NCBI GenBank assembly: GCA_902825945.1
Contig: CADECY010000005.1
Coordinates: forward strand, 1 to 64,000
DNA: 64,000 nucleotides
Reading direction: 5' to 3'
Source: an uncultured Acidobacteriota bacterium
GTDB taxonomy: Bacteria; Acidobacteriota; Terriglobia; Bryobacterales; Bryobacteraceae
In this document: one piece after another, positions 25,607-34,342 of the stretch
Layout: every line of letters begins with the position of its first letter
Position numbering within the stretch: position 1 is the first letter of the stretch
Notes under the pieces: generated by a model
What the model was told of the DNA's origin: nothing
Database searches by the model: none
What the model saw: only the letters and a program-made list of their open reading frames with translations
Program-made: the position numbers and the translations under genes

Positions 25607-27628
25607 TTAACACGTCTGCAATCCCATTACAATCCCCGTCTCAGGCGGGTTGTCGTAGTACGAAGGCCTCATTCCTCGTACGGTGAATCCGAGCGACTCG
25701 TAGAGCCTTCGGCCGGCCCAGTTCGACTCGCGGACTTCGAGGAAAACATCGCCTCGCACTTGCCGCAACCAGCGCGAAAGGAGCGCCCGCGCAACGCCTC
25801 TCCGCCGCCACTCCGGTGCCACCGCGACGTTGAGGATCTCGTGCTCATCTGGCGTGGTGCTGCGGTGCGCGAGCAGCGCGACCACCTTTCCCGACACCTC
25901 GGCCACGACGCAGCGTTCCGGCTGCCATTGCGCGGCCTCGGGCGACGCTGCGAGGATCTCCCGAATTCGGGGTGCGTCCTCGGGCTTGGCGTTGCGGAGG
26001 TTCAGCGGGAGCGGCGCCAACTCGGCCCACAGCGCGCTTTGGGCGGAGCCGATCCTGCGCCACGAGAATCGCTCCTCCACTGTGCGCCGCGCGGCTTCCG
26101 CCATCGCGCGGCGAGCGGCGGAATCGGCGAGCATCCGGACAATTCCCGCGGCGAAGGCATCGGCGCCATCCGCGACCCAGATATCGGAGCCGTGCGTGAG
26201 GTCGAGTCCCGCACAGCCAGTCGATGTCGAAATCACGGCTCGCCGCATCGCCATCGCTTCGAGCACCTTCACGTTCGTGCCCGCGGATTCGAGCGTCGGC
26301 ACCACCACCACGTTCGAGGCTTCGTACAACGGCCGTACGTCGGCCACGAACTCGTGCATCTCGACTCCAGGAATCGCCGGCCAGTCGAGCGTCCCGGTGA
26401 GGCCCTGCCAGTGAATCTTCGGGTCCGGACCTGCGACCACGATCAACCGCGCCCGCGGCTCGGATTCGCACACCTTCGGCAGCACCTGTTCAGTCAGGAA
26501 CCGGTACGCCACAATGTTCGGGAAATGGCGAAACGAGCCGATGAACAGGATCGTGCGGGCATCCGGCTCTGGCCGGGGCAGGAAGCGCGCCAAGTCCACT
26601 CCATTCGGAACAACGGTGGCGCGAGGATGCTCGCTCAACTGCGCGTCCTTCTCCGACATCACCACCACGCGCGGGAATCGCGCGAGGGCGCTTTGTTCGA
26701 ATCGCCGCCAGCGCCACCAATCCCAACGCGATCCGGGCGTGGCACGGCGTTCGTGTACCTGGCGGTAGAGGTCGAACGTGATGTCATGCTCCACGAGGAT
26801 GTCGCCGCGGTACGATGCCAACTGCGTGAACTCCACCTGGAGCGGCCCGGTCCGGTGTTCGGCGATCAGCCGCTTCATCACATCGGAGCGATACTCACGC
26901 ACCTCGGGCGGTTCGACGCTCGTCCAGCGCGGCTCGCGATAACGTGGCTTCGGCGCGAGCACGAGCTTGGCGCAAAACGTCCGCAGCGGCTCGAAGTCGT
27001 CGGGCTCCTCGTTTTCGGTGAAGGCGAAGAGGGTGATGTCGAAGTCATGCGAACACTCGCGTAGAAGGTTGTACAATCGCACCGCGCCACCGTGCGAGAG
27101 CGGCCAAGGGAAATAGGGCGACAAGACGCTCACGGGCGCGCGCACGGGCGATGGTGTGCGCCCTTCGATCACACGGAACTCTCGCGGAACCGAGGTCCGT
27201 TCGCGAGCCCACGGCCACCAGCCCGGGCGCAGCCAGATCCCGTCGAGCGGCGTGCCGCGCCAGAAGAGCCAACTCGCCAGCGGCGTGCTCCATTGAAGAT
27301 GATGCCGCTCGAGACGTGGATTGTAGGCGAGAATCCGGGTGGGCGCGAGCCGGAACGCGAGCGCACGCAAAGCATCATGTTCGCCGCCGGTTCCGAGCAT
27401 CAGCGGCGCCATTCCGATTCGCAATCCGTGCAATCGGGATCGCACCTCGGCGGCCGGAGTTCCACTCGCGATTTCGATGTGCCGGCGATCGGGAATCAGC
27501 CGCCGCACTTCCTGCGACATGCGATCACAAAGTTCGGCCGGACCAGTGCGGAACGTCACCACCACGGCCTCCGGGTCGATGCCGCGCAGGCCGAACCACG
27601 TCTTCTTAATGATTGCCTTGACGCTCAC
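25607..27628 (-). CDS. Glycosyltransferase (GT4 family) fused to a C-terminal GNAT acetyltransferase
   Basis: A 673-residue protein with three regions. Residues 1-165 are a domain I do not recognise (VVVTFRTGPAELCDRMSQEV, FRLAPTRILAYNPRLERHH). Residues 166-540 are a GT-B glycosyltransferase: SPYFPWPLSHGGAVRLYNLL, ILFIGSFRHFPNIVAYRFL and VVPTLESAGTNVKVLEAMAM as the nucleotide-sugar motif. Residues 542-673 are a GNAT/RimI-like domain: LNVAVAPEWRRRGVARALL, FLEVRESNWAGRRLYESLGF. GTG 27628 overlaps the MFS stop (GTGA). The open frame further upstream is antisense noise. The likely job is glycan or envelope building. The target of the acetyltransferase is unknown. Confidence 0.85.
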   Translation of the reverse strand: MSVKAIIKKTWFGLRGIDPEAVVVTFRTGPAELCDRMSQEVRRLIPDRRHIEIASGTPAAEVRSRLHGLRIGMAPLMLGTGGEHDALRALAFRLAPTRILAYNPRLERHHLQWSTPLASWLFWRGTPLDGIWLRPGWWPWARERTSVPREFRVIEGRTPSPVRAPVSVLSPYFPWPLSHGGAVRLYNLLRECSHDFDITLFAFTENEEPDDFEPLRTFCAKLVLAPKPRYREPRWTSVEPPEVREYRSDVMKRLIAEHRTGPLQVEFTQLASYRGDILVEHDITFDLYRQVHERRATPGSRWDWWRWRRFEQSALARFPRVVVMSEKDAQLSEHPRATVVPNGVDLARFLPRPEPDARTILFIGSFRHFPNIVAYRFLTEQVLPKVCESEPRARLIVVAGPDPKIHWQGLTGTLDWPAIPGVEMHEFVADVRPLYEASNVVVVPTLESAGTNVKVLEAMAMRRAVISTSTGCAGLDLTHGSDIWVADGADAFAAGIVRMLADSAARRAMAEAARRTVEERFSWRRIGSAQSALWAELAPLPLNLRNAKPEDAPRIREILAASPEAAQWQPERCVVAEVSGKVVALLAHRSTTPDEHEILNVAVAPEWRRRGVARALLSRWLRQVRGDVFLEVRESNWAGRRLYESLGFTVRGMRPSYYDNPPETGIVMGLQTC

Positions 27629-28821
27629 GCCGCGCGAATCGTCCAACGCAGTACGCCGCAAGCCACCAGCGGCAGAAACGCGATCACCGCGCACGCTGGC
27701 GCGAATCCGTAGTGATCCACCGACGCGCCGATCATTGGCGAGATGAACATCGACATCAGTCCGAACGCGCCCGTCAGCGCCGACGTTCCGGAGGCTGCCC
27801 GCTCGGGCCCGAACAGATCGAGCGGCAGTGAATAGACATTCACGCTGAACACCAGACTCCAGAAGAAACTGAAGCCGATGAGCAGTGTCGCCACACCCGC
27901 GCTGCCCGCGTGTGGTGCGAGCGCGGTACTCAGGAGAGCGATTGCTCCGATCGATGCCGCCCGAAGGCGGGCTTGTGGCAGCGAACCGCTGGATCGCGTC
28001 AGCCGGTAGGAGAGAAAGCCCCCCGCAACCCCACCGGCGACTGAAAAGATGGGCGGAATCCAAGCGAATCGCAAGTTCACTTCATCCTGCGGCAGGGCGA
28101 AGGTGCTCACCAGGAATTTGGTGGTCCACGTGGTCCAGAGACTATAGACGGTCATGCCGAGCATGTTCGCGATCACGAGTCCGAGCACGCGCGGATCTTT
28201 CCAAACCGTGGCACCGCTGATCGCGGTGCGGCTCACCACTTGCGCGGGCGGAACCGTGCGCGACACCCAGAGCCACATCGGGATCCATAGGAATCCGAGC
28301 ACACCCGCGGCGACGAACGCCCAGCGCCATCCGTACCGCGGCGAGATGAAGCTTGCCAGCACCGGCGCGGAGGCCATGCCGATCGCGAGTCCGAACTGGC
28401 CCATTGCCGCGCCGAAAGCGCGCTGACGAGGCTCGACGTACATTCCGTTCGCTTTTGAATTGCCAGGAATCACGGCCGCTTCCGCCGCGCCGAGCCACAC
28501 CCGGCACGCGACCAAACCATTCAAGCCCGTTGCGAAGCCGGTTGCGATTCCGGCCATCGACCAGAGCGAGATCGCAGTGACGATACCTGTGTTCAGGCCG
28601 AAGCGATCGACCGCGAATCCGGCGAAGGGCGAGGAGATCGCATAGACCGCGTAGAACGCCGAGTGCAGGAATCCGAAGTCCTTGGCCGAAAGTCCGAACT
28701 CGGCCTCGAGCGTCGGCTGAAGCGCGCCGAGCAGCGATCGATCAAGGTAGTTGATCGCCGAAGCGAGCGTGAATGCGAGCATCGCGAGCCAGCGCGCCGT
28801 GGCGCCGGGGCTAGCGGGCAT
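27625..28821 (-). CDS. MFS transporter
   Basis: The 398-residue, roughly 12-span protein has WLAMLAFTLASAINYLDRSL, FGLSAKDFGFLHSAFYAVYA, GFAVDRFGLNTGIVTAISLW (the MFS A-loop region) and RVWLGAAEAAVIPGNSKANG, all typical of ACS-like MFS permeases. I used ATG 28821 (MPASPGATARWLAM), which overlaps the end of the TPR gene by 11 bp. A longer frame runs into that gene. Its substrate is unknown. It is flanked by, and probably co-transcribed with, the TPR gene and the glycosyltransferase. Confidence 0.88.
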   Translation of the reverse strand: MPASPGATARWLAMLAFTLASAINYLDRSLLGALQPTLEAEFGLSAKDFGFLHSAFYAVYAISSPFAGFAVDRFGLNTGIVTAISLWSMAGIATGFATGLNGLVACRVWLGAAEAAVIPGNSKANGMYVEPRQRAFGAAMGQFGLAIGMASAPVLASFISPRYGWRWAFVAAGVLGFLWIPMWLWVSRTVPPAQVVSRTAISGATVWKDPRVLGLVIANMLGMTVYSLWTTWTTKFLVSTFALPQDEVNLRFAWIPPIFSVAGGVAGGFLSYRLTRSSGSLPQARLRAASIGAIALLSTALAPHAGSAGVATLLIGFSFFWSLVFSVNVYSLPLDLFGPERAASGTSALTGAFGLMSMFISPMIGASVDHYGFAPACAVIAFLPLVACGVLRWTIRAA

Positions 28822-30460
28822 CCAGGAACTCCAAGCCCACCACTTCGCCGATCGTGGCGAGCTTGGCATCGGACTTCGGATTGAACTCGAGCCGGACCCT
28901 GCGTGCCGGCCTCTGCGGGCCACATCCGAACGTGGCCTCGCCGCGGCCGCTGATCGTGACCTTGGTTGGATCCCGGATGATGTACTGCGAGAGCTTCCCC
29001 TTCGCGTCGCGAATCGCGAGCCGCGCCGGACCCTTCAGGCAATCGACGCGTTCGAGCGACCCCTCGAGCGAATTCTGTCCCTTCGGCCCATCCCACCATT
29101 CGACGGGCTTCTCGCCCTCGAACTTGCCGAGCTTCGCATTCGCGCGATCCTCGGCCTCGCGAATCGACTTCTCCTGTTCCGCCTTCAGACGAGCGAGTTC
29201 GCGGGCCTTTTCTTCAGCGATCCGCTGCCGCTCCGCGGCTTCGAGATCGAGCTTTTGCTTTTCGAATGCGCGCCGCATCTCTTCGATCCGCGCCCGCTCT
29301 TCCGGCGAGGCGCCGGCGCGCTCGGCCTTGCGCCACGAAAGGAGCGCTCCGGCGAAGTCCTTGAACTCCACCTGCGCGTTCGCCAGCCGTTGCCAGTAGG
29401 CGATGTTGCGCGGTTCGAGTTCGCACGCTTTCTTCATTGGCGCGATTTTGCCGTCGGTGACCATCAACTCCGAGAATCTCGCGTGCGGTGCCGCCCAGCG
29501 CGGATTCAACTCCATCGCCTTGCGCAATGACTCCTTTACTTTCTCCGGGTCCTTCAGCGTGAGCGAGTGCTGATGCCAGGCTGTAGCGCTGTCGGAACCG
29601 GCTTCTGTCGCTTCCGCGTACATCTCCGCGCCCTCGTACGCACCAGCGGACTTTTCACCTTGATTGATCGCTAAGAGATACGCGGACTTCGCCGCCGCGC
29701 CGCCCAGCAGATCGGCAAGCGCGATCGCGGCGCGTTGCTCGAGAATCGTGCGCGGCCGATAGTCGCGCTCGAGGCTAATCGGTTTTCCCGAGATCTGCTG
29801 CGAGGCGAACTGACCGGCCTGGAAGTACCGGTCGACTTCGGCTTCCATCTCCTTTTCGACCTTGCCAAAGGCATTGCGGTAGGCGGAGTCCATCGTCGCG
29901 TCCTGCTGGAGGTTCGACAGATAGACACGAACGCGGCCCGCGTTTTCGGGAGTCACGCAGAGCAGATGCATCCGCGCCCAATCGCGGGTGCGCCGCTCCG
30001 TGCCGGCAGGTGGCACGCCCACGGTCAGAATGGTGCTCTTCACCTGAAGGGTCGCGATCATCTCGACGAGGCCGCGTTCGACTCCTTGGGGCATCACCGA
30101 TGTGCCGTCGTTCAGCAGAATCCGCACGAAGTCGCGGATCCACTCGCGCGGCACCGGTTCGCCGGAGACCATTCCGCCCGTATAGAAATTGCGCTTTCGC
30201 TCGATGTGCGTGGTCTTGTACTTCGCCGCGCCCTTGTCGCTCTTGACAACCACCAGGCGCACGGGCCAAAGCGGTACGATCTCGGTCCTGCCGAGGAGCT
30301 TGGCGAGCCACCAATGCGTTTGGTCGAACAGCGCGAGCACTTCGCGGGAGTCCTTCTCGCTCGCGTTCGACCACACTTCGAGCGGACCGCTTCGAAACGA
30401 ATACCAATCCGCCGCCGGAACCAGTGCCGCGGCGGCGAAAAGGCAGTAAATGAGCCGCAC
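28811..30460 (-). CDS. Secreted TPR-containing protein with coiled-coil segment
   Basis: The 549-residue protein starts at GTG 30460, giving the signal peptide MRLIYCLFAAAALVPAADW. Residues 20-240 contain a peptidase-MA-like layout (FYTGGMVSGEPVPREWIRDF, RGLVEMIATLQVKSTILTVG) without a visible HExxH motif. TPR-like repeats follow (AWHQHSLTLKDPEKVKESLR, AYWQRLANAQVEFKDFAGAL). Next is a charged helix (RAFEKQKLDLEAAERQRIAE) and a C-terminal beta domain. The function is unknown. It is the first gene of a minus-strand operon with the MFS and glycosyltransferase genes. Confidence 0.7.
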   Translation of the reverse strand: MRLIYCLFAAAALVPAADWYSFRSGPLEVWSNASEKDSREVLALFDQTHWWLAKLLGRTEIVPLWPVRLVVVKSDKGAAKYKTTHIERKRNFYTGGMVSGEPVPREWIRDFVRILLNDGTSVMPQGVERGLVEMIATLQVKSTILTVGVPPAGTERRTRDWARMHLLCVTPENAGRVRVYLSNLQQDATMDSAYRNAFGKVEKEMEAEVDRYFQAGQFASQQISGKPISLERDYRPRTILEQRAAIALADLLGGAAAKSAYLLAINQGEKSAGAYEGAEMYAEATEAGSDSATAWHQHSLTLKDPEKVKESLRKAMELNPRWAAPHARFSELMVTDGKIAPMKKACELEPRNIAYWQRLANAQVEFKDFAGALLSWRKAERAGASPEERARIEEMRRAFEKQKLDLEAAERQRIAEEKARELARLKAEQEKSIREAEDRANAKLGKFEGEKPVEWWDGPKGQNSLEGSLERVDCLKGPARLAIRDAKGKLSQYIIRDPTKVTISGRGEATFGCGPQRPARRVRLEFNPKSDAKLATIGEVVGLEFLDAR

Positions 30461-30572
30461 TACGCGAGTACGGTAGCACAAATCACCCGCTTGCAAGATT
30501 CGTCCGGGGGAAGCTAGGAGCCGCCGTGCAGGCCCTCCTCCATCGGCTGCGCGCCAAGCGTAAGCTCATAGA

Positions 30573-32297
30573 ATGCTCCCTGTTCTCGTTCTCCTCGCCG
30601 CGGCCGGACTCGCCATGGGCCGCGACGGCATCGTCATCGCCGACGATTCCGATTTTTACGAGCACATGCCGAAAGGCACGATCATCACGCAGGCGGGTGG
30701 GCGATCCCGCTCGGGTTCAGCGCTGCCGGAGGGCGCGTGGCTGTTCAACAACAACGCTCTCGTCATGCGATCGCAGGCCTATCTCTACGCCAAAGTGACG
30801 ATCCCCGAAACGGGCACCTATCACCTGCATGTCCGCGGCCATGGCGATCCGAAGAGTTCGTTTCGCGTGATCATCGGCGACCGCCAGACCAGCGAGCAAT
30901 TCGGCAACGGACCACTCTCGCTGCGGCGCGGGGGCACCTTCGAACTACAGAAGGGCCCGATCGACATCGTGCTCAGCCGCGTCGTGCTCGGCGGAGCGAC
31001 CGGACCAGTGTTCGACGCGCTGTTCCTGTCGCGCGCCGCAAACCTCACGGAAGGGGACCTGCGCAAGCTCGAGCTTCCCGAGGAGGTCGAGTTGCTCAAG
31101 GAGTACACAATCTCGCGATCGTCGGCGATCAAGTTCGGAGATGTCGACGCGGATGGCAAGTCCGACTTCTTCCTCCTCGAGAGCGACTACTCAGGACGGA
31201 TGTTCGATCACTCCGGCCGCGAACTGTGGGCGTACAAGAACGAAGAGACCGATGCCCGCAAGCGGGCGGAATTCGAGGCTCCGGGCCTGCTCTGGGATTT
31301 CGACCGCGACGGCCGTGCCGAGGTGGCCCACTACCAACTGGAACAGGGCAAGGAATGGCTCGTGATGCGCGATGGCCGTTCGGGCTCGGTGCTGCACAAG
31401 GTGGCATGGCCCACCCCTCCAATGCCGCATGAGTACAACAATTTCCGCCTCGCCGTGGCGCGCTTCAATTCGAACTATCCGGCAAACCTCGTGGCCTTCA
31501 CCGATTCGGGTGGCACCATCTCGATCACCGCGTATTCACGCGAGTTGAAGCAGGTTTGGCAGCACGTCGAAAAGAAGAAGAAGGACCATCTCGGGCACTA
31601 CGTCTACGCGTTCGATCTCGATGGCGACACCACCGACGAAATCATCGCGAGCGGAATCGTGCTGAGCGCCACCGGCAACGTTCTCTGGAACCGGTACGAT
31701 CTGCTTGACGACAACCACGACCATTGCGACAGCTTCCGCTTCCACGATCTCGACGGCGACGGCCGCATCGAGATGCTCGCTCCGGTGAGCGAACTCGGCG
31801 TTCTCGTCTTCAACAGCAAGGATGGCCGCCTGCGCTGGAAGCATGCCGCTGAACACACTCAGCAGCTCGAAGTGGGGAGCTTCCTGCGCGGCGTTCCGGG
31901 GCCGCACATCGCCGCGAACGCGCGGACCTACGCGCGCAACGGCGAAGCGGGTCTCGGTGGGCAAGTCCACTGGTTCGACTCCGAAGGCAATCCAGTTCGC
32001 AAGTGGCCCGCGAACCCACTCAACGGGAATCCGGATTTCGTCAAGGGCGACTGGCGCGGCACCGGTGTCGAGGAGCTCTTCTGGTACAAGTTCCGCATGA
32101 CGCCCGAGGGCAAGGGGGTGCTCAGCTTCAAACAGGACGTCTATCACATGTTCGATTTCATGGGGGTGGGAAACGATCAGGTGATCGCGCGCGGCGGGAG
32201 CAGCCTGCTGATCTACGGCTACAAGGGCGCCAGACGGCGGTCCATCACGCGCGACATCCATTACCTGAAGCGAGTCGCCAACCACACGCACTACTGA
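30573..32297 (+). CDS. Secreted FG-GAP/PL11-like (rhamnogalacturonan lyase-type) propeller protein
   Basis: The 574-residue protein has signal peptide MLPVLVLLAAAGLAMG. Residues 20-160 form a carbohydrate-binding-like beta-sandwich (GTYHLHVRGHGDPKSSFRVI). A propeller with calcium-binding loops follows: FGDVDADGKSDFFLLE, WDFDRDGRAEVAHY, FDLDGDTTDEIIASG, HDLDGDGRIEMLAPV. This resembles rhamnogalacturonan lyase family 11 and related FG-GAP proteins, but I cannot confirm the catalytic site. A pectin-related role would fit the PL22-like gene at 48955. Confidence 0.65.
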   Translation: MLPVLVLLAAAGLAMGRDGIVIADDSDFYEHMPKGTIITQAGGRSRSGSALPEGAWLFNNNALVMRSQAYLYAKVTIPETGTYHLHVRGHGDPKSSFRVIIGDRQTSEQFGNGPLSLRRGGTFELQKGPIDIVLSRVVLGGATGPVFDALFLSRAANLTEGDLRKLELPEEVELLKEYTISRSSAIKFGDVDADGKSDFFLLESDYSGRMFDHSGRELWAYKNEETDARKRAEFEAPGLLWDFDRDGRAEVAHYQLEQGKEWLVMRDGRSGSVLHKVAWPTPPMPHEYNNFRLAVARFNSNYPANLVAFTDSGGTISITAYSRELKQVWQHVEKKKKDHLGHYVYAFDLDGDTTDEIIASGIVLSATGNVLWNRYDLLDDNHDHCDSFRFHDLDGDGRIEMLAPVSELGVLVFNSKDGRLRWKHAAEHTQQLEVGSFLRGVPGPHIAANARTYARNGEAGLGGQVHWFDSEGNPVRKWPANPLNGNPDFVKGDWRGTGVEELFWYKFRMTPEGKGVLSFKQDVYHMFDFMGVGNDQVIARGGSSLLIYGYKGARRRSITRDIHYLKRVANHTHY

Positions 32298-32340
32298 GTC
32301 GCGCCAAGGCGGGCGCATCGCGGACAATGGAACCATACCG

Positions 32341-33585
32341 ATGCGAATCGCAATCGTGGGCGCTGGAATCTCGGGACTGGTGTGCGCGCACGTGCTCGGA
32401 CACGACCACGAAATCACGGTTTTCGAGGCGGCTGGCTACCTCGGCGGACACACCAATACGATCGACGTCGAAATCGATGGCGAACGCCACGCCGTGGATA
32501 CCGGCTTCATCGTCTTCAACGAGCATTATTATCCGAAGTTCGTGAAGCTTCTTGCACGCATCGGGGTCCCTTCCAAGCCCACGCGTATGGGCTTCAGCCT
32601 TCGCTGCGATGCAACCGGACTCGAGTACAGCGGCGAGTCGTTGAGCGGCCTCTTCGCCCAACCATTCAACCTCCTGCGTCCCTCCTATCTCCGGATGCTC
32701 TCCGACATCCTTCGCTTCCAGAAGGAAGGCACGATCGACCTGATCACGATGAACGATCACACCACCGTCGAGGAGTACGTGAAGCAAAAGGGATTCTCTC
32801 AGCAGTTCTCCGAACGCTTTCTCGTCCCGCTCGGATCGGCGCTCTGGTCGAGCCCGCTCGGCCAGTTCCGCAAGTTTCCCGTAAAGTTCCTGATCGAGTT
32901 TCTGTCGAATCATGGGATGATGCAGACGCGAGACCGCCCTGACTGGCGCGTGATCGAGGGCGGCTCGAGCCAGTACGTTCGCGCACTCGACCGCTCATTG
33001 CGCGGCGAGTTTCGGCTCGAATGTCCGGTGGAGTCGGTGGCGCGCGATCCGAGCGGAGTGACTATCACTGCCCGCGGACGCCAGACGCGATTCGACCAGG
33101 TGATACTGGCGTGTCACGCGGATCAGGCGCTCGCCATCGTCACGGACGCGTCCGCAACCGAACGCGAGATCCTCGGCCACTTCCCATACGAGGCCAACGA
33201 AGCCGTCCTGCATACCGATGAATCGGTGCTGCCACGTTCGCGCCGGGCATGGGCCAGTTGGAACTACCATCTTTCCGCGGCCGCCGAGAAGCGCGCCGCC
33301 GTCACCTACAACATGAACATCCTTCAGGGAATCGAGTCACGTCATGTTTTTTGCGTCTCCCTGAATGAGCCAGGCATCAATCCAGAGCGAGTGATTCGAC
33401 GCCTCGTCTACCATCACCCGGTGTTCCGGCCAGGACGCTCGCGAGCCCAGAAGCGGCATGCCGAACTCATTCAATACAACCGGACTTCCTACTGTGGCGC
33501 CTATTGGGGCTTCGGCTTCCACGAAGATGGCGTCTCGAGCGCCGTCCGGGTGTGCGAATCGTTCGGTTGCCAGTTGTCTATATGA
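32341..33585 (+). CDS. FAD-dependent amine oxidoreductase of the cyclopropane/fatty-acid modification cluster
   Basis: This 414-residue NAD(P)-binding Rossmann flavoprotein starts MRIAIVGAGISGLVCAHVLG and continues EAAGYLGGHTNTIDVEIDG and DTGFIVFNEHYYPKFVKLLA. WVSWNYH-like residues appear near the C-terminus (RRAWASWNYHLSAAAEKRA). It belongs to the COG2907 group, which typically neighbours DUF1365 and a cyclopropane-fatty-acid synthase, as here. A role in modifying unsaturated fatty acyl chains is inferred from such clusters. It overlaps the DUF1365 frame by 59 bp. Confidence 0.87.
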   Translation: MRIAIVGAGISGLVCAHVLGHDHEITVFEAAGYLGGHTNTIDVEIDGERHAVDTGFIVFNEHYYPKFVKLLARIGVPSKPTRMGFSLRCDATGLEYSGESLSGLFAQPFNLLRPSYLRMLSDILRFQKEGTIDLITMNDHTTVEEYVKQKGFSQQFSERFLVPLGSALWSSPLGQFRKFPVKFLIEFLSNHGMMQTRDRPDWRVIEGGSSQYVRALDRSLRGEFRLECPVESVARDPSGVTITARGRQTRFDQVILACHADQALAIVTDASATEREILGHFPYEANEAVLHTDESVLPRSRRAWASWNYHLSAAAEKRAAVTYNMNILQGIESRHVFCVSLNEPGINPERVIRRLVYHHPVFRPGRSRAQKRHAELIQYNRTSYCGAYWGFGFHEDGVSSAVRVCESFGCQLSI

Positions 33586-34342
33586 GGGCACGGTCCGGCA
33601 TCGGCGCTTCGGCACGCCAGGACATGAGTTCCAGTACCGGATCTTTCTCACCTACCTCGATCTGTCGGAACTGGACACCGTTTTCCGGGACCGTTGGCTG
33701 TGGTCGGCGTATAGACCAAATGTCGCGTGGTTTCGCCGTGCCGACTATCTCGGTGATCCGGGGACGCCGCTTGACACCGCCGTCCGCGACCGGGTTTTCG
33801 CCGAAACTGGCGTCCGCCCCACTGGCCCAATCCGGCTGCTGAGCCATCTTCGCTACTTCGGACACAATTTCAATCCGGTCAGCTTCTACTACTGCTTCGC
33901 GGCAGATGGCGAGACCCTTGAAACGATCGTGGCCGAGATCGAGAACACGCCTTGGAACGAGCGCCATTCCTACGTACTGCCGGTGCGCACCGCGTTCGAC
34001 CCCGAACCGCGTCTCCGCTTTCACTTCCCGAAACGATTCCACGTTTCTCCGTTCTTGTCTATGGAGCAGATATACGACTGGCGCTTCAGCCAGCCCGGCC
34101 CTTCGATCGCGATTCACATGGAGAATCTCGAGAACGGCAAGAAGTGCTTCGACGCGACGATGGCGCTCGAGCGCCGCGAGATCGGCAGGGCTGAACTCAC
34201 CCGGGCCCTCGCGCGGTTCCCGCTGGTCACCGTGAAGGTTATCAGCGCGATCTATTGGCAGGCTCTGCGTCTTTGGTGGAAGGGCGCGCGGTTCCATCCG
34301 CATCCCGGCTCTGCCTCGAGAGGTTTTCCGAATGCTCATTAA
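33527..34342 (+). CDS. DUF1365 family protein
   Basis: The 271-residue protein has the DUF1365 hallmark CLYEGTVRHRRFGTPGHEF, then FRYR-type continuation (FQYRIFLTYLDLSELD), HLRYFGHNFNPVSFYYCF and FHFPKRFHVSPFLSMEQIYD. ATG 33527 is the nearest in-frame start before the conserved region. It lies within the preceding gene and adds 18 poorly conserved residues. No nearer ATG, GTG or TTG exists in frame. The family accompanies cyclopropane synthase and amine oxidoreductase genes, and its exact chemistry is not established. Confidence 0.87.
   Translation: MASRAPSGCANRSVASCLYEGTVRHRRFGTPGHEFQYRIFLTYLDLSELDTVFRDRWLWSAYRPNVAWFRRADYLGDPGTPLDTAVRDRVFAETGVRPTGPIRLLSHLRYFGHNFNPVSFYYCFAADGETLETIVAEIENTPWNERHSYVLPVRTAFDPEPRLRFHFPKRFHVSPFLSMEQIYDWRFSQPGPSIAIHMENLENGKKCFDATMALERREIGRAELTRALARFPLVTVKVISAIYWQALRLWWKGARFHPHPGSASRGFPNAH

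Noticed and set aside
30461..30572. Promoter pair in the divergent gap before the TPR and FG-GAP genes
   Set aside because: TTGCAA is present on the minus strand but no -10 box lies at an acceptable spacing; nothing firm can be claimed.
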